Made by a program: the position numbers and the translations under genes. From Bacillota bacterium (GTDB lineage: Bacteria > Bacillota > Clostridia > Christensenellales > Borkfalkiaceae), in contig QAKE01000086.1 of NCBI GenBank assembly GCA_003343995.1, positions 1-29,007 of the forward strand: 29,007 bases of DNA. Direction: 5' to 3'. The notes under the pieces are model-generated. The model was not told the origin of the DNA. It ran no database searches and saw only the letters and a program-made list of their open reading frames with translations. Below, one piece after another: positions 15,317-23,015 of this stretch (positions are counted from its first letter, which is position 1; every line of letters begins with the position of its first letter).

Positions 15317-15775
15317 CTATTTTTGTTTTCTCTTCGCTTTAAAATAATTTTTCAGCAATGTTGCACAATTTTCTTCCAAAACGCCCCCCTCGTATTCGGT
15401 GACGTGGTTGAGCCCGCTTTCCGTTAGAATGGGAAAACGGCTTTCCGCGCTGCCGCTTTTGGGTTCGTACGCGCCGAAATACAGCTTTTTCACCCGCGCC
15501 CCCGCGATCGCCCCCGCGCACATCGGGCAGGGCTCCAGCGTGACGTACATCTCCGCGCCGTCCAAATGCCACGTGCCCAGCTTTTTTTCCGCCTTTTCGA
15601 TGGCGAGTATCTCCGCGTGCGCCGTACAGCGGTTGAGCGTTTCCTTTTTGTTGTACGCCCGCGCGATCACTTTACCGTCCAGCACGATGACCGCCCCCAC
15701 CGGCACTTCGTCTATGGCTTGTCCCTTTTCCGCCTGCCGTATCGCCAGACGCATATAATGGTTTTTATCCTTCAT
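15317..15775 (-). CDS. tadA: tRNA-specific adenosine deaminase
   Basis: The product is 152 aa, the usual length. It converts A34 to inosine in the tRNA-Arg anticodon. The zinc site is complete: H53 and E55 in HAE, and C83 and C86 in PCPMC. The ATG at 15775 has GAGGAAGG just upstream and overlaps the end of the M14 peptidase gene by 11 bases, so the two are co-transcribed and probably translationally coupled. The prs promoter starts right after its stop. Guanine and cytosine deaminases share the fold, but the length and the TLEPCPMCAGAI motif favour TadA. Confidence 0.93.
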   Translation of the reverse strand: MKDKNHYMRLAIRQAEKGQAIDEVPVGAVIVLDGKVIARAYNKKETLNRCTAHAEILAIEKAEKKLGTWHLDGAEMYVTLEPCPMCAGAIAGARVKKLYFGAYEPKSGSAESRFPILTESGLNHVTEYEGGVLEENCATLLKNYFKAKRKQK

Positions 15776-16544
15776 ATCCTTCCTCTTTCAGCGCGCCGAG
15801 CAGCGCGAAAAGCAGATTTTCGTTTTTTTCGCAGATCGCGGCGAGGTGTTCTTTTCCGACGGGGTGGGAAAGCCCGTCGCCGCCGACCTCCACCGTAATG
15901 GCGGGGATGCCCAACGTTTCCACGCACCAATCCTTAAATCCCCCCGCGCTGCCCTGCGGCGTGCGGAGCGCGTAGCCCGTCGATTTCGCCGCGACTTCCG
16001 CCAAAGCCCTATCGCGCGACAAGCGCGGCTCGCCTTGATAAAAATACCAGTAAATTTCCTCGCCCTTGGCGTGATAGCTCACCGTCATGTCTGGCTTTAC
16101 CCGCGCGGTAAATTCCGCGAGCGCGGCGCTCTCCGCCGCGCAGAGGGGGAACTCCCCGATGTAATCGCTTTGCCCCGCCGCACGTTTGTTTTGCGCGCCC
16201 GTGCCCCACCGCGCGGGGAAATTGACGTTCAGATCGACGCCCTCGGCGTTGGCTTTCCAAAAATCCGCGCCCTCCTCGCACATCTTCACGCCGTCGGGAT
16301 TGACGAGGGGAAGAAGATACGCCGTGCCAGCGAAATCCTTTTTCGCAAAGGCTTTCGCCTGTTCGAGGGCGAGGCGCGCCGTAATGTGTTCGCGCGCGTG
16401 CATGGCGTACTGCGCCAACAGCACGGGCGCGCCCGAACCGAACTTGAAATACACGAGCGGACGCCCCCGTTCCGAACGCCCGTAAACGCCTTTTTCGGCG
16501 GAAACTTTATTGTAATACGAATATACTTCCGATAATACGCCCAT
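15765..16544 (-). CDS. M14 zinc peptidase, gamma-D-glutamyl-diamino acid endopeptidase-like
   Basis: The product is 259 aa. It carries the carboxypeptidase-type zinc site: H49 and E52 in HAREH, and H158 in SYHAKG. The catalytic glutamate is E219 in ITVEVGG. The SYHAKGEEIYW motif is characteristic of the ENP1/YqgT/MpaA branch, which cuts the gamma-D-Glu-diaminopimelate bond in murein peptides. There is no signal peptide, so it should work in the cytoplasm on imported muropeptides. It follows rlmH by 22 bases and overlaps tadA. Its ribosome binding site is poor, so the start is less certain than in neighbouring genes. Confidence 0.88.
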   Translation of the reverse strand: MGVLSEVYSYYNKVSAEKGVYGRSERGRPLVYFKFGSGAPVLLAQYAMHAREHITARLALEQAKAFAKKDFAGTAYLLPLVNPDGVKMCEEGADFWKANAEGVDLNVNFPARWGTGAQNKRAAGQSDYIGEFPLCAAESAALAEFTARVKPDMTVSYHAKGEEIYWYFYQGEPRLSRDRALAEVAAKSTGYALRTPQGSAGGFKDWCVETLGIPAITVEVGGDGLSHPVGKEHLAAICEKNENLLFALLGALKEEGYEG

Positions 16545-16566
16545 ACCGCAGTGTATGCGTATTTTG

Positions 16567-17037
16567 CTATTTATGATACCCCGTGCCCTCGGCGATGGTA
16601 AACGCGCGGTAAAGCTGTTCGGTAAAAATCAGCCGCATCAGCGTGTGCGGAAAGGTCATATCGGAAAAGGACATCAATAAATTCGCGCGGCGTTTGACGC
16701 TTTCGTCTATCCCGTACGAGCCGCCGATGACGAAGGTGACCTCTCCCGCGGCGCTTTTGATTTCCTCTATCTTGCGGGAAAACGCCTCGCTGGAAAACTT
16801 TTTGCCCTCCGCCGAAAGGCAGACGATAAACCCCTTCAGTTCGGGGACGATGCGCTCCGCCTCCCGCTTTTTGGCGAGCTTCCGCTCCGCCTCTCCCTCT
16901 TTGGAAAAGTTTTCTTCCCTGACTTCCGTAATTTTAAAATCCGCGTAGCGGGAAAGGCGCTTCGCGTATTCGGCAATGCCTTCTTTGAAATAATTTTCCT
17001 TTACCCTGCCCACGGCGACGAGATGAATTTTCAGCAT
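16567..17037 (-). CDS. rlmH: 23S rRNA pseudouridine-1915 N3-methyltransferase RlmH
   Basis: The product is 156 aa from the ATG at 17037 (MLKIHLVAVGRVKENYF). A longer frame runs back into the CPBP gene and is rejected. RlmH is a SPOUT-fold enzyme that methylates pseudouridine 1915 in helix 69 using SAM. The knotted-fold signature is present in VIGGSYGIDESVKRRA and MTFPHTLMRLIFTEQLYRAFTI, and the protein ends in the typical YHK. The start is 4 bases past the CPBP stop. The assignment is firm. Confidence 0.96.
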   Translation of the reverse strand: MLKIHLVAVGRVKENYFKEGIAEYAKRLSRYADFKITEVREENFSKEGEAERKLAKKREAERIVPELKGFIVCLSAEGKKFSSEAFSRKIEEIKSAAGEVTFVIGGSYGIDESVKRRANLLMSFSDMTFPHTLMRLIFTEQLYRAFTIAEGTGYHK

Positions 17038-17041
17038 GATT

Positions 17042-17938
17042 TCACCCGAAAAGCGCGATGATCCACGATACCGCGCACATCGCCGCGCCCGCCGCCGCGA
17101 AGATGAAAAAATATTTGCCGGCGAGCGGCGTTTCGCCCAGCCCCTCCGCCGCGTACACGGGCTTTTTATCGAAAAACACGAGATACGCCAGCGCGGCGGC
17201 AAAACACGCGAGGGCGCTTGACACCGTGGCGGCGTTGTAAAGCGCAGCCTGCGGCGCGAAATAGCCCAAAAGCACGATGGTTACGTTGTTGATCGCGTGC
17301 ATGATCACGCAGGGCAGCGCCGAGCCGGAGCGCAGCGCGACGAGCGCGTACACGCCCCCCGTGATCAGGGGATAAACGAACTGCGCGGGGTTTTGATGAA
17401 ACAGCGCGAACGCCAGACCGTTGATCAGGCAGATCTGCCGGATTTTCATGTAATCCGTGCCCCTTAAAATCGCGCCGCGGAACAGCAGTTCTTCGCAAAA
17501 CGCGGGCAAAAGTCCGTACACGACGAGCGATAACGCCAGCTGTCCGCCGCCGGAAAGCGGCACGTCGACGGGGTGATAGGAAAGCCCCGCCTTTTGCAAA
17601 AGCCCGATAAAGAGCTCGTTCAGATACCCCAGCCCGAAGAGCATGCCGTAGCAAAGGAGCACGCCCGCGGCGAGATACTTTACGTGAAATTTCCCCGCGC
17701 GGAAGGGTTTTATCCCGCCCTTTTGCCTGCCTACGAACAAGACGAGCGCGAGATAACTCAGCTGCGCCGCGACGGAGGTAATATAGACGTACGCGTCGCT
17801 TTCCGCCGTTCCGCCGCAGGCAAAAAACACCGTGCCGACGATCAGCATGATTGCGGACGGCAGCAGCACGGCGAGGGAAAACGTCATGCCCGATTCCGCG
17901 GGGTTGAATTCTTCGTTTTTGCGAAAGAGTTTTAACAT
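17042..17938 (-). CDS. CPBP-family intramembrane metalloprotease
   Basis: The product is 298 aa with about eight membrane segments. The three conserved CPBP (Abi/CAAX protease) motifs are present: EELLFRG, FALFHQNPAQF and HAINN. In the family these glutamates and histidines coordinate the catalytic metal. Members process prenylated or signal-type peptides or give immunity to bacteriocins. The target here is unknown, and no peptide gene is adjacent. It begins after the ktrA terminator with no clear promoter in between, and is coupled to rlmH 4 bases downstream. Confidence 0.9.
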   Translation of the reverse strand: MLKLFRKNEEFNPAESGMTFSLAVLLPSAIMLIVGTVFFACGGTAESDAYVYITSVAAQLSYLALVLFVGRQKGGIKPFRAGKFHVKYLAAGVLLCYGMLFGLGYLNELFIGLLQKAGLSYHPVDVPLSGGGQLALSLVVYGLLPAFCEELLFRGAILRGTDYMKIRQICLINGLAFALFHQNPAQFVYPLITGGVYALVALRSGSALPCVIMHAINNVTIVLLGYFAPQAALYNAATVSSALACFAAALAYLVFFDKKPVYAAEGLGETPLAGKYFFIFAAAGAAMCAVSWIIALFG

Positions 17939-17959
17939 GAAAATTTTTCCTGTTCACGC

Positions 17960-17987
17960 AAAAGGCAACGGGCGCGCCCGTTGCCTT
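17960..17987 (-). terminator. Intrinsic terminator after ktrA
   Basis: A perfect 26-base palindrome (17962-17987, AAGGCAACGGGCG and its complement) is followed on the minus strand by TTTT and then GCG. It starts 7 bases past the ktrA stop. The short T-run suggests incomplete termination, which would let transcripts reach the CPBP gene. Confidence 0.75.
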
Positions 17988-17993
17988 ATAAGT

Positions 17994-18641
17994 TCAGCGG
18001 TTGGTCACGCGGAACACGTCGTCCGCCGTGCCGATGAGCACGATGTGGTCTTCCTTTTGAAACACGTAATCCGCGCCGGTGAGCATCTTGATCACCCCGC
18101 CCTTTTTGATGGCGATGATGTTGATGTTGTGCGCCTGCCGAGCCTTGGTGGAAAGCACCGTGTTGCCCACCCAGCTTTTGGGCACGGCGATTTCGAACAC
18201 GCCGAATTCCGAGGAGATTTCCACGTAATCGAAGATATTGTCGGCGTTGAAACGGATCGCCAGCTTTTCCGCCATATCCCGTTCGGGGTAGGTGACCTCG
18301 TCCGCGCCGCAGCGGGAGAGGAATTTCGCCTGCAGCTCCCCGCTCGCCTTGGAAACGACGTACTTCGCCCCCAGCTCCTTCAGCTGGGAGGTCACCTCCA
18401 AGGACGACTGGAAATTTTCGCCGATGGCGACGAAGCAGACGTCGAAATTGTTCACGCCGAGGCTTTTGAGCACGCCGATGTTGGTGGCGTCGCCGATGAG
18501 GGCGTTGGTGAACCGCGGCGCGAGCTCGTTGATGATGTCGTCGCGGCGATCCACGATCATGATGTCGTTGCCGAGTTCCAGCAGCTTATCGGCAAGGCTT
18601 CTGCCGAATCTGCCCATTCCGATGATGAGTATCGATTTCAT
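17994..18641 (-). CDS. ktrA: Potassium channel regulatory subunit KtrA/TrkA
   Basis: The product is 215 aa, the length of single-unit KtrA. The N-terminal RCK domain has the nucleotide-binding GMGRFG motif at 8-13 and an aspartate at the end of strand two (VDRRDD). A TrkA-C domain fills the last 80 residues. It binds ATP, ADP or NAD(H) and gates the KtrB channel from the cytoplasmic side. It begins 12 bases after the ktrB stop, and a terminator follows. Confidence 0.93.
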   Translation of the reverse strand: MKSILIIGMGRFGRSLADKLLELGNDIMIVDRRDDIINELAPRFTNALIGDATNIGVLKSLGVNNFDVCFVAIGENFQSSLEVTSQLKELGAKYVVSKASGELQAKFLSRCGADEVTYPERDMAEKLAIRFNADNIFDYVEISSEFGVFEIAVPKSWVGNTVLSTKARQAHNINIIAIKKGGVIKMLTGADYVFQKEDHIVLIGTADDVFRVTNR

Positions 18642-18653
18642 AATAACTTCCTT

Positions 18654-19994
18654 TTATCCGATTAAAATTTTGCCGTCGGGGCGTTTCACCGGCGGATTTT
18701 CCCGTTTTTCCGCCAGCGCGGAGAGCAGCGAGAACGCGCCCAGCCTGCCGCTGAACATCAAGAGCGCCAAAATGATTTTGGAAAACGCCGTCAGCGAGCC
18801 GGTGATGCCGGTGGAAACCCCCACCGTGCCGATGGCGGAAACGACCTCGAAAAGCAGATCCTTGAGGGAATACGGCTCGGCGAAGGACATCGCCAGCACC
18901 GACACGATGATCAGCATCAGATAGATGCCGATGACGGAAAACGACTGGATGATCAAACTCGTGCCGATGTTTCTCTTCCCCACGTTGGCGGAGGTGTCAT
19001 TTTTCGCCGCGGCGAACACGCCCGTGACCGCCACGACCAGCGTGGTGATCTTTACGCCGCCCGCCGTGGAGCCGGTGTTGCCGCCGATGAACATCAGCAC
19101 GATGGTCGCCAGCGCGCCGCCCTCGGAAAGTTTATCCATGGGCACGGTGTTGAACCCCGCCGTCCGCGGGGAAACCGACTGAAAGAACGCCGCGAGCACC
19201 CGTTCGGGAAGCGACAGCCCCGCGAACGACGCGTTCGCCTCCGAAAAGAAGAACACGACGGCGCCGCCGAAGATGAGCCCCAGCGTGACGGAAACGACGA
19301 TTTTCGTGTGCAGATTGTATTTTTTGAAGCGGAAACGGCAATCGACCACGTCCCCCCACACGACGAACCCCAGCCCGCCGACGACGATCAGAAACATGAT
19401 CGTTAAATTGACGAGCGGATCGCCCACGTAATGCGTGAGAGACGAGAGCGGCTCGACGGCGCCCATCAGATCGAACCCCGCGTTGCAGAACGCCGAAACC
19501 GCGTGAAACACCGCGAAATAGACGCCGCGCCCCCAGCCGAAATCGCCGACGAAACGGACCGCCAGCAATACCGCGCCGAAAAACTCGAACACGAAAGTAA
19601 ACATTAAAATGCGCTTTAAAAGGTGCATCACGCCGCCGATTCTGCCCGTGCCCGCCGACTGCATGAGGATTTTACGCTCGTACAGCCCGATTTTGCGGCG
19701 GAGAAACATGCTGAACATGGTGATTACCGTCATAAACCCCACGCCGCCCGTCTGAATGAGCAGAATGATGACGATCTGCCCGAACAGCGACCAGTGCGTG
19801 TACACGTCGTACACCACGAGGCCGGTAACGCAGGTGGCGCTGGTGGCGGTAAAAAACGAATCCAAAAAGGGCGTCCACCCGCCGCTCTTTGCCGAAATCG
19901 GCAAACAAAGCAAGAGCGAGCCGAGCAAAATGACCACCAGATAACCGAGCACGAGAAATTTCGCCGCGGTCAGCTTTCTTTTCGACTTTATCAA
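18654..19994 (-). CDS. ktrB: Potassium channel/transporter subunit KtrB/TrkH
   Basis: The product is 446 aa from a TTG start at 19994, with AAGGAAG about 9 bases upstream. No ATG fits better. The four pore loops of the SKT family are visible: TSATCVTGL (51-59), FHAVSAFCNAGFD, QSVSPRTAGFNT and VVSAIGTVGVSTGI. The glycines in each line the selectivity filter. The hydrophobic profile fits eight membrane helices plus loops. It takes up K+ (with Na+ in some relatives) together with KtrA just downstream. It starts 34 bases after the tsaD stop and so may share the prfB promoter. Confidence 0.93.
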   Translation of the reverse strand: MIKSKRKLTAAKFLVLGYLVVILLGSLLLCLPISAKSGGWTPFLDSFFTATSATCVTGLVVYDVYTHWSLFGQIVIILLIQTGGVGFMTVITMFSMFLRRKIGLYERKILMQSAGTGRIGGVMHLLKRILMFTFVFEFFGAVLLAVRFVGDFGWGRGVYFAVFHAVSAFCNAGFDLMGAVEPLSSLTHYVGDPLVNLTIMFLIVVGGLGFVVWGDVVDCRFRFKKYNLHTKIVVSVTLGLIFGGAVVFFFSEANASFAGLSLPERVLAAFFQSVSPRTAGFNTVPMDKLSEGGALATIVLMFIGGNTGSTAGGVKITTLVVAVTGVFAAAKNDTSANVGKRNIGTSLIIQSFSVIGIYLMLIIVSVLAMSFAEPYSLKDLLFEVVSAIGTVGVSTGITGSLTAFSKIILALLMFSGRLGAFSLLSALAEKRENPPVKRPDGKILIG

Positions 19995-20028
19995 TGTATC
20001 TTCTTCCTTTTTCGTCAGAAATTACGAA

Positions 20029-21084
20029 TCAAAGCGAGTTCAACGCGTTTTTCAGGGGAATGGACGCCTTGGCGTTGAGCGTTAAGTCGGCAAAATTCCC
20101 CCGCGCGTATTGGATATACCCCTCCGCCGCGATCATGCACGCGTTGTCGGTGCAATACCGCTTTTCGGGCAGGACGAGGGCAATTTTTTCCCGCTCGGCG
20201 CGGCGCGAAAGGATTTCGCGCAAATAGCCGTTTGCCGCCACGCCGCCCCCCGCCGTCACGGTACGCACGCCGCGTTCCTTCGCCGCCGCGAAGAGCTTAT
20301 CGGCGAGCACGTCGAGCGCCGCGCACTGAAAGGAGCACGCCAAATCCGCTTTGCAGTAGCTTTCTCCCCGCTGTTCGGCGGTGTGCGCGTAATTGACGAT
20401 CGCCGTCTTTAACCCGCTGTAAGAAAAATCGTACCCGCCCGCGCCTTTCAGCATCTTGGGCAGTTTTACGCGGTTTTCGCCCTCGCGCGCCAGCTTTTCC
20501 ACATTGGGGCCCCCCGGATAAGGCAGTCCCAAAACCCGCGCGGTCTTGTCGAACGCCTCGCCGACGGCGTCGTCCAGCGTCGAACCGAGCACCTCGTGCT
20601 CCGTAAACGATTTCACGTGAATCACGGCGGTGTGCCCCCCGCTGGCGAGCAGGGAGATAAAGGGCGGGCGCAGATTTTCCTCCGCCAGATACGCCGCGGC
20701 GATGTGCCCGCGGATGTGGTTGACCGCCACGAGGGGTTTTTCCGTCGCGTAAGCGAGGGCTTTCGCAAAGGACACCCCCACCAAAAGCGCGCCCAAAAGC
20801 CCCGCGCCGTAGGTCACGGCGACGGCGTCTATGTCCTGCAACCGCAAATTTGCCGAAGTCAAGGCGCGGCGCGTCGCCTCGAGCACCGCGTCGGTATGCG
20901 CGCGGGAGGCGATTTCCGGCACCACGCCGCCGAAACGGGCGTGCTCCGTCGCGGACGAGATGATTTCGTCCGCCAAAATCCTTCTGCCGCCCGCGACCAC
21001 GCTCACCGCCGTTTCGTCGCAGGAGGTTTCTATGCCCAAAATCAGCGCGTCCTCTTTCGGCGCGCCGCAAAACGTCCCGTTCAT
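20029..21084 (-). CDS. tsaD: tRNA t6A37 threonylcarbamoyltransferase TsaD
   Basis: The product is 351 aa. The start at 21084 overlaps the prfB stop as ATGA. It transfers threonylcarbamoyl to A37 of ANN-decoding tRNAs with TsaB and TsaE, which are not in this window. The metal-binding HIRGH motif (H123, H127) is present, as are the ASKHA-fold motifs GIETSCDETAVSVV, SLLASGGHT, and TAGGGVAANGYLR. A C-terminal DNACMIA motif also matches the family. About ten extra residues precede the usual LGIETS start. The ATGA overlap favours this start. Confidence 0.95.
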   Translation of the reverse strand: MNGTFCGAPKEDALILGIETSCDETAVSVVAGGRRILADEIISSATEHARFGGVVPEIASRAHTDAVLEATRRALTSANLRLQDIDAVAVTYGAGLLGALLVGVSFAKALAYATEKPLVAVNHIRGHIAAAYLAEENLRPPFISLLASGGHTAVIHVKSFTEHEVLGSTLDDAVGEAFDKTARVLGLPYPGGPNVEKLAREGENRVKLPKMLKGAGGYDFSYSGLKTAIVNYAHTAEQRGESYCKADLACSFQCAALDVLADKLFAAAKERGVRTVTAGGGVAANGYLREILSRRAEREKIALVLPEKRYCTDNACMIAAEGYIQYARGNFADLTLNAKASIPLKNALNSL

Positions 21085-22182
21085 TGCGATTTTTTGAGAT
21101 AGTCGATGATAAATTCCTGAATTTCCCCGTCCATCACCGCCGAAACGTTGCCCGTTTCGCAGCCGGTTCTGTGGTCTTTTACCATCGTATACGGGCAGAA
21201 CACGTAACTGCGGATCTGACTGCCCCATTCGATTTTTTTGATTTCGCCCTTGATGCTCTGTTCCTTTTCCAGCCGCTCGCTCTCCCGCTTTTCGATGAGC
21301 TTGCTCATGAGCATCTTCATCGCCATTTCCCTGTTCTGCATCTGGCTGCGCTCGTTCTGGCAGGCGACGACGATGCCCGTGGGGATATGCGTGATGCGCA
21401 CGGCGCTGTCCGTCTTGTTGATATGCTGCCCGCCCGCGCCGCCGCTGCGGTAGGTGTCGACTTTCAAATCCTCCGAGCGGATCTGAATTTCCCCCTCGTC
21501 CTCGATTTCCGGCATCACTTCCAGCGAGGCGAAGGAGGTGTGCCGCCGCTTGTTGGAATCGAAGGGCGAAATGCGCACCAGACGGTGCACGCCCTTTTCC
21601 GCCTTGAGATAGCCGTAGGCGTAAAGCCCCTCGAACTTCAATGTGACGCTTTTGATGCCCGCTTCGTCGCCGTCCAGACGGTCGAGCTCGAACACCTTAT
21701 AGCCCTGCCGTTCGCCGTAGCGCATATACATGCGGTACAGCATGGAAACCCAATCGCACGCCTCCGTGCCGCCGGCGCCGGCGTGCAACGTCAAAATAGC
21801 GCTGTTCGCGTCGTACTTTCCGCCGAGCAGCGCTTTTAAATGCATGTCTTCGATGTCGTCCGCGGCCTTTTTGAGCTCCTTTTCCAAATCCTCGAGCAGG
21901 CTTTCGTCCTGCTCCTCTTCCAATAAAGAAAGGATCTCCTCCGTGTCGTCGATGGCTTTTTCCGCCGCGTCGAATGTGTCGGTTTTGTTCTCGATGGCGG
22001 CGATCTCCTTCGCCAGCTGCTGGGAACGCTTTAAATCCGACCACACCTCTTCTTTTTCCGATTCCGCTTTTTTCTCCGCAAGTTCTTTTCTCAGCTCAGC
22101 CAAGTCAAAGAGAGTATCCTGCTTCCGTGAGGAGTCGCCTAAGTTCCTTTATTCTCAATTTGTAATCGTCGGTTCTGATCAT
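21081..22182 (-). CDS. prfB: Peptide chain release factor 2, with programmed +1 frameshift
   Basis: The true start is the ATG at 22182, with GGAGAGG 6 bases upstream. The first 25 codons end at an in-frame TGA (22107-22105) inside CTTTGAC. A +1 shift then opens the main frame, giving 366 aa in total. With this numbering the SPF tripeptide (stop-codon recognition of UGA) falls at 205-207 and the GGQ catalytic motif at 250-252, exactly as in E. coli RF2. This supports the joined frame. RF2 terminates at UGA and UAA, and low RF2 favours the shift, so the gene regulates itself. A strong promoter lies at 22230-22258. It heads prfB-tsaD-ktrB-ktrA. Confidence 0.96.
22104..22110 (-). other. RF2 programmed +1 frameshift site (CTT TGA C)
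   Basis: The minus strand reads TACTCTCTTTGACTTGGC. The CTT codon is followed by an in-frame TGA, and slipping by one base puts GAC in frame. An AGGA element about 10 bases upstream of the CTT could act as the internal Shine-Dalgarno that stimulates the shift in the known system. It is weaker and slightly farther away than the E. coli AGGGGG. Confidence 0.95.
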
Positions 22183-22229
22183 GTTTTACCTCTCCTTTTT
22201 TGCGGCAGCGCCGCAAACGATACGCATTT

Positions 22230-22258
22230 ATTTTATCCTTAATTCCCGCGAATGTCAA
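22230..22258 (-). promoter_or_regulatory. Sigma-A-type promoter of prfB
   Basis: On the minus strand the -35 is a perfect TTGACA (22258-22253), with a 17-base spacer and a -10 of TAAAAT (22235-22230). The leader is about 40 bases and holds a TGCGGC/GCCGCA stem (22201-22215) directly before the ribosome binding site. The rest of the 205-base gap to 22388 is AT-rich and shows no other clear element. An inverted repeat CGCAT-TCCGT-ATGCG lies at 22303-22317. Confidence 0.85.
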
Positions 22259-22387
22259 GAAAAATACGCGCGTAGCGTTTTTTCGGTAAATTTGCCCGCA
22301 CACGCATTCCGTATGCGCTCGTTTCTTTTATTTCGGGAAAAAATTTGCTATGCTGTAAAGGATACTTATTTTTAAGGAGTTTTACCA

Positions 22388-22990
22388 ATGAAAACCTATG
22401 CCTATGCGCGCGTTTCGGCGCGCGACCAGAATTTAACGAGGCAAATCGAGGCGTTCCTCGCCTACGGCATCGAAAAAAAGAATATTTTTTCCGATAAAAA
22501 GAGCGGCAAGGATTTCGAGCGCGGCGGGTATCTGAGGCTCGTTTCCCGCCTGAAAGCGGGCGATCTGGTGGTCATCAAATCCATCGACCGTCTGGGCAGA
22601 AACTACGCCATGATCACCGAGGAATGGGGGCGCATCACCAAAAAAATACAGGCGGACATTCTCGTGCTCGACATGCCGCTTTTGGACACGCGCGGCAAGG
22701 CGGACAATCTGATCGGCAAATTCATTTCGGATATCGTGCTGCAGGTTTTATCCTTCGTCGCGGAAAACGAACGGGAAAACATCCGCGCGCGGCAGGCGGA
22801 GGGCATCGCCGCCGCAAAGGCGCGGGGCGTGCGGTTCGGCCGCCCCCGCACGGTCTACACGGCGGAATTTACCGCCGTCGCCGCGGAATTTTTAAAAAAG
22901 CGCATTTCCCTGCCGCAGGCGCTGAAATGCACCGGCATGAAAACCTCCAATTTTTATTACCACGTGCACCGCTGCGGCGCGGAACGATAA
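22388..22990 (+). CDS. Small serine recombinase (resolvase/invertase family)
   Basis: The product is 200 aa, the size of Tn3-type resolvases and DNA invertases. The catalytic serine is S10 in YARVSARDQN. The arginine cluster SIDRLGRNY (R68, R71) and the region ENERENIRARQAEGIAAAKARGVRFGRP are also present. The last 45 residues resemble a helix-turn-helix of the Hin/resolvase type. It has an AAGGAG ribosome binding site. No transposase, cargo gene or second inverted repeat is nearby, and its base composition resembles the flanks, so it may be a resident chromosomal recombinase. The target site is unknown. It could act as an invertase elsewhere or as a relic of a lost element. Confidence 0.88.
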   Translation: MKTYAYARVSARDQNLTRQIEAFLAYGIEKKNIFSDKKSGKDFERGGYLRLVSRLKAGDLVVIKSIDRLGRNYAMITEEWGRITKKIQADILVLDMPLLDTRGKADNLIGKFISDIVLQVLSFVAENERENIRARQAEGIAAAKARGVRFGRPRTVYTAEFTAVAAEFLKKRISLPQALKCTGMKTSNFYYHVHRCGAER

Positions 22991-23015
22991 ACGCCCGCGT
23001 TTGCGGGCGTTTATC
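22986..23015. terminator. Bidirectional terminator overlapping two stop codons
   Basis: GATAAACGCCCGC (22986-22998) pairs with GCGGGCGTTTATC (23003-23015) around a GTTT loop, a perfect 13-bp stem. The recombinase stop TAA (22988-22990) lies within one arm and the stop of the EamA gene (23016-23014) overlaps the other. T-runs are absent beyond the ATAAA ends, so efficiency is uncertain. Confidence 0.7.

Noticed and set aside
22101..22103. TTG at 22103 as the RF2 start
   Set aside because: The frameshift reading from 22182 gives the correct RF2 length and motif numbering and has a good ribosome binding site.
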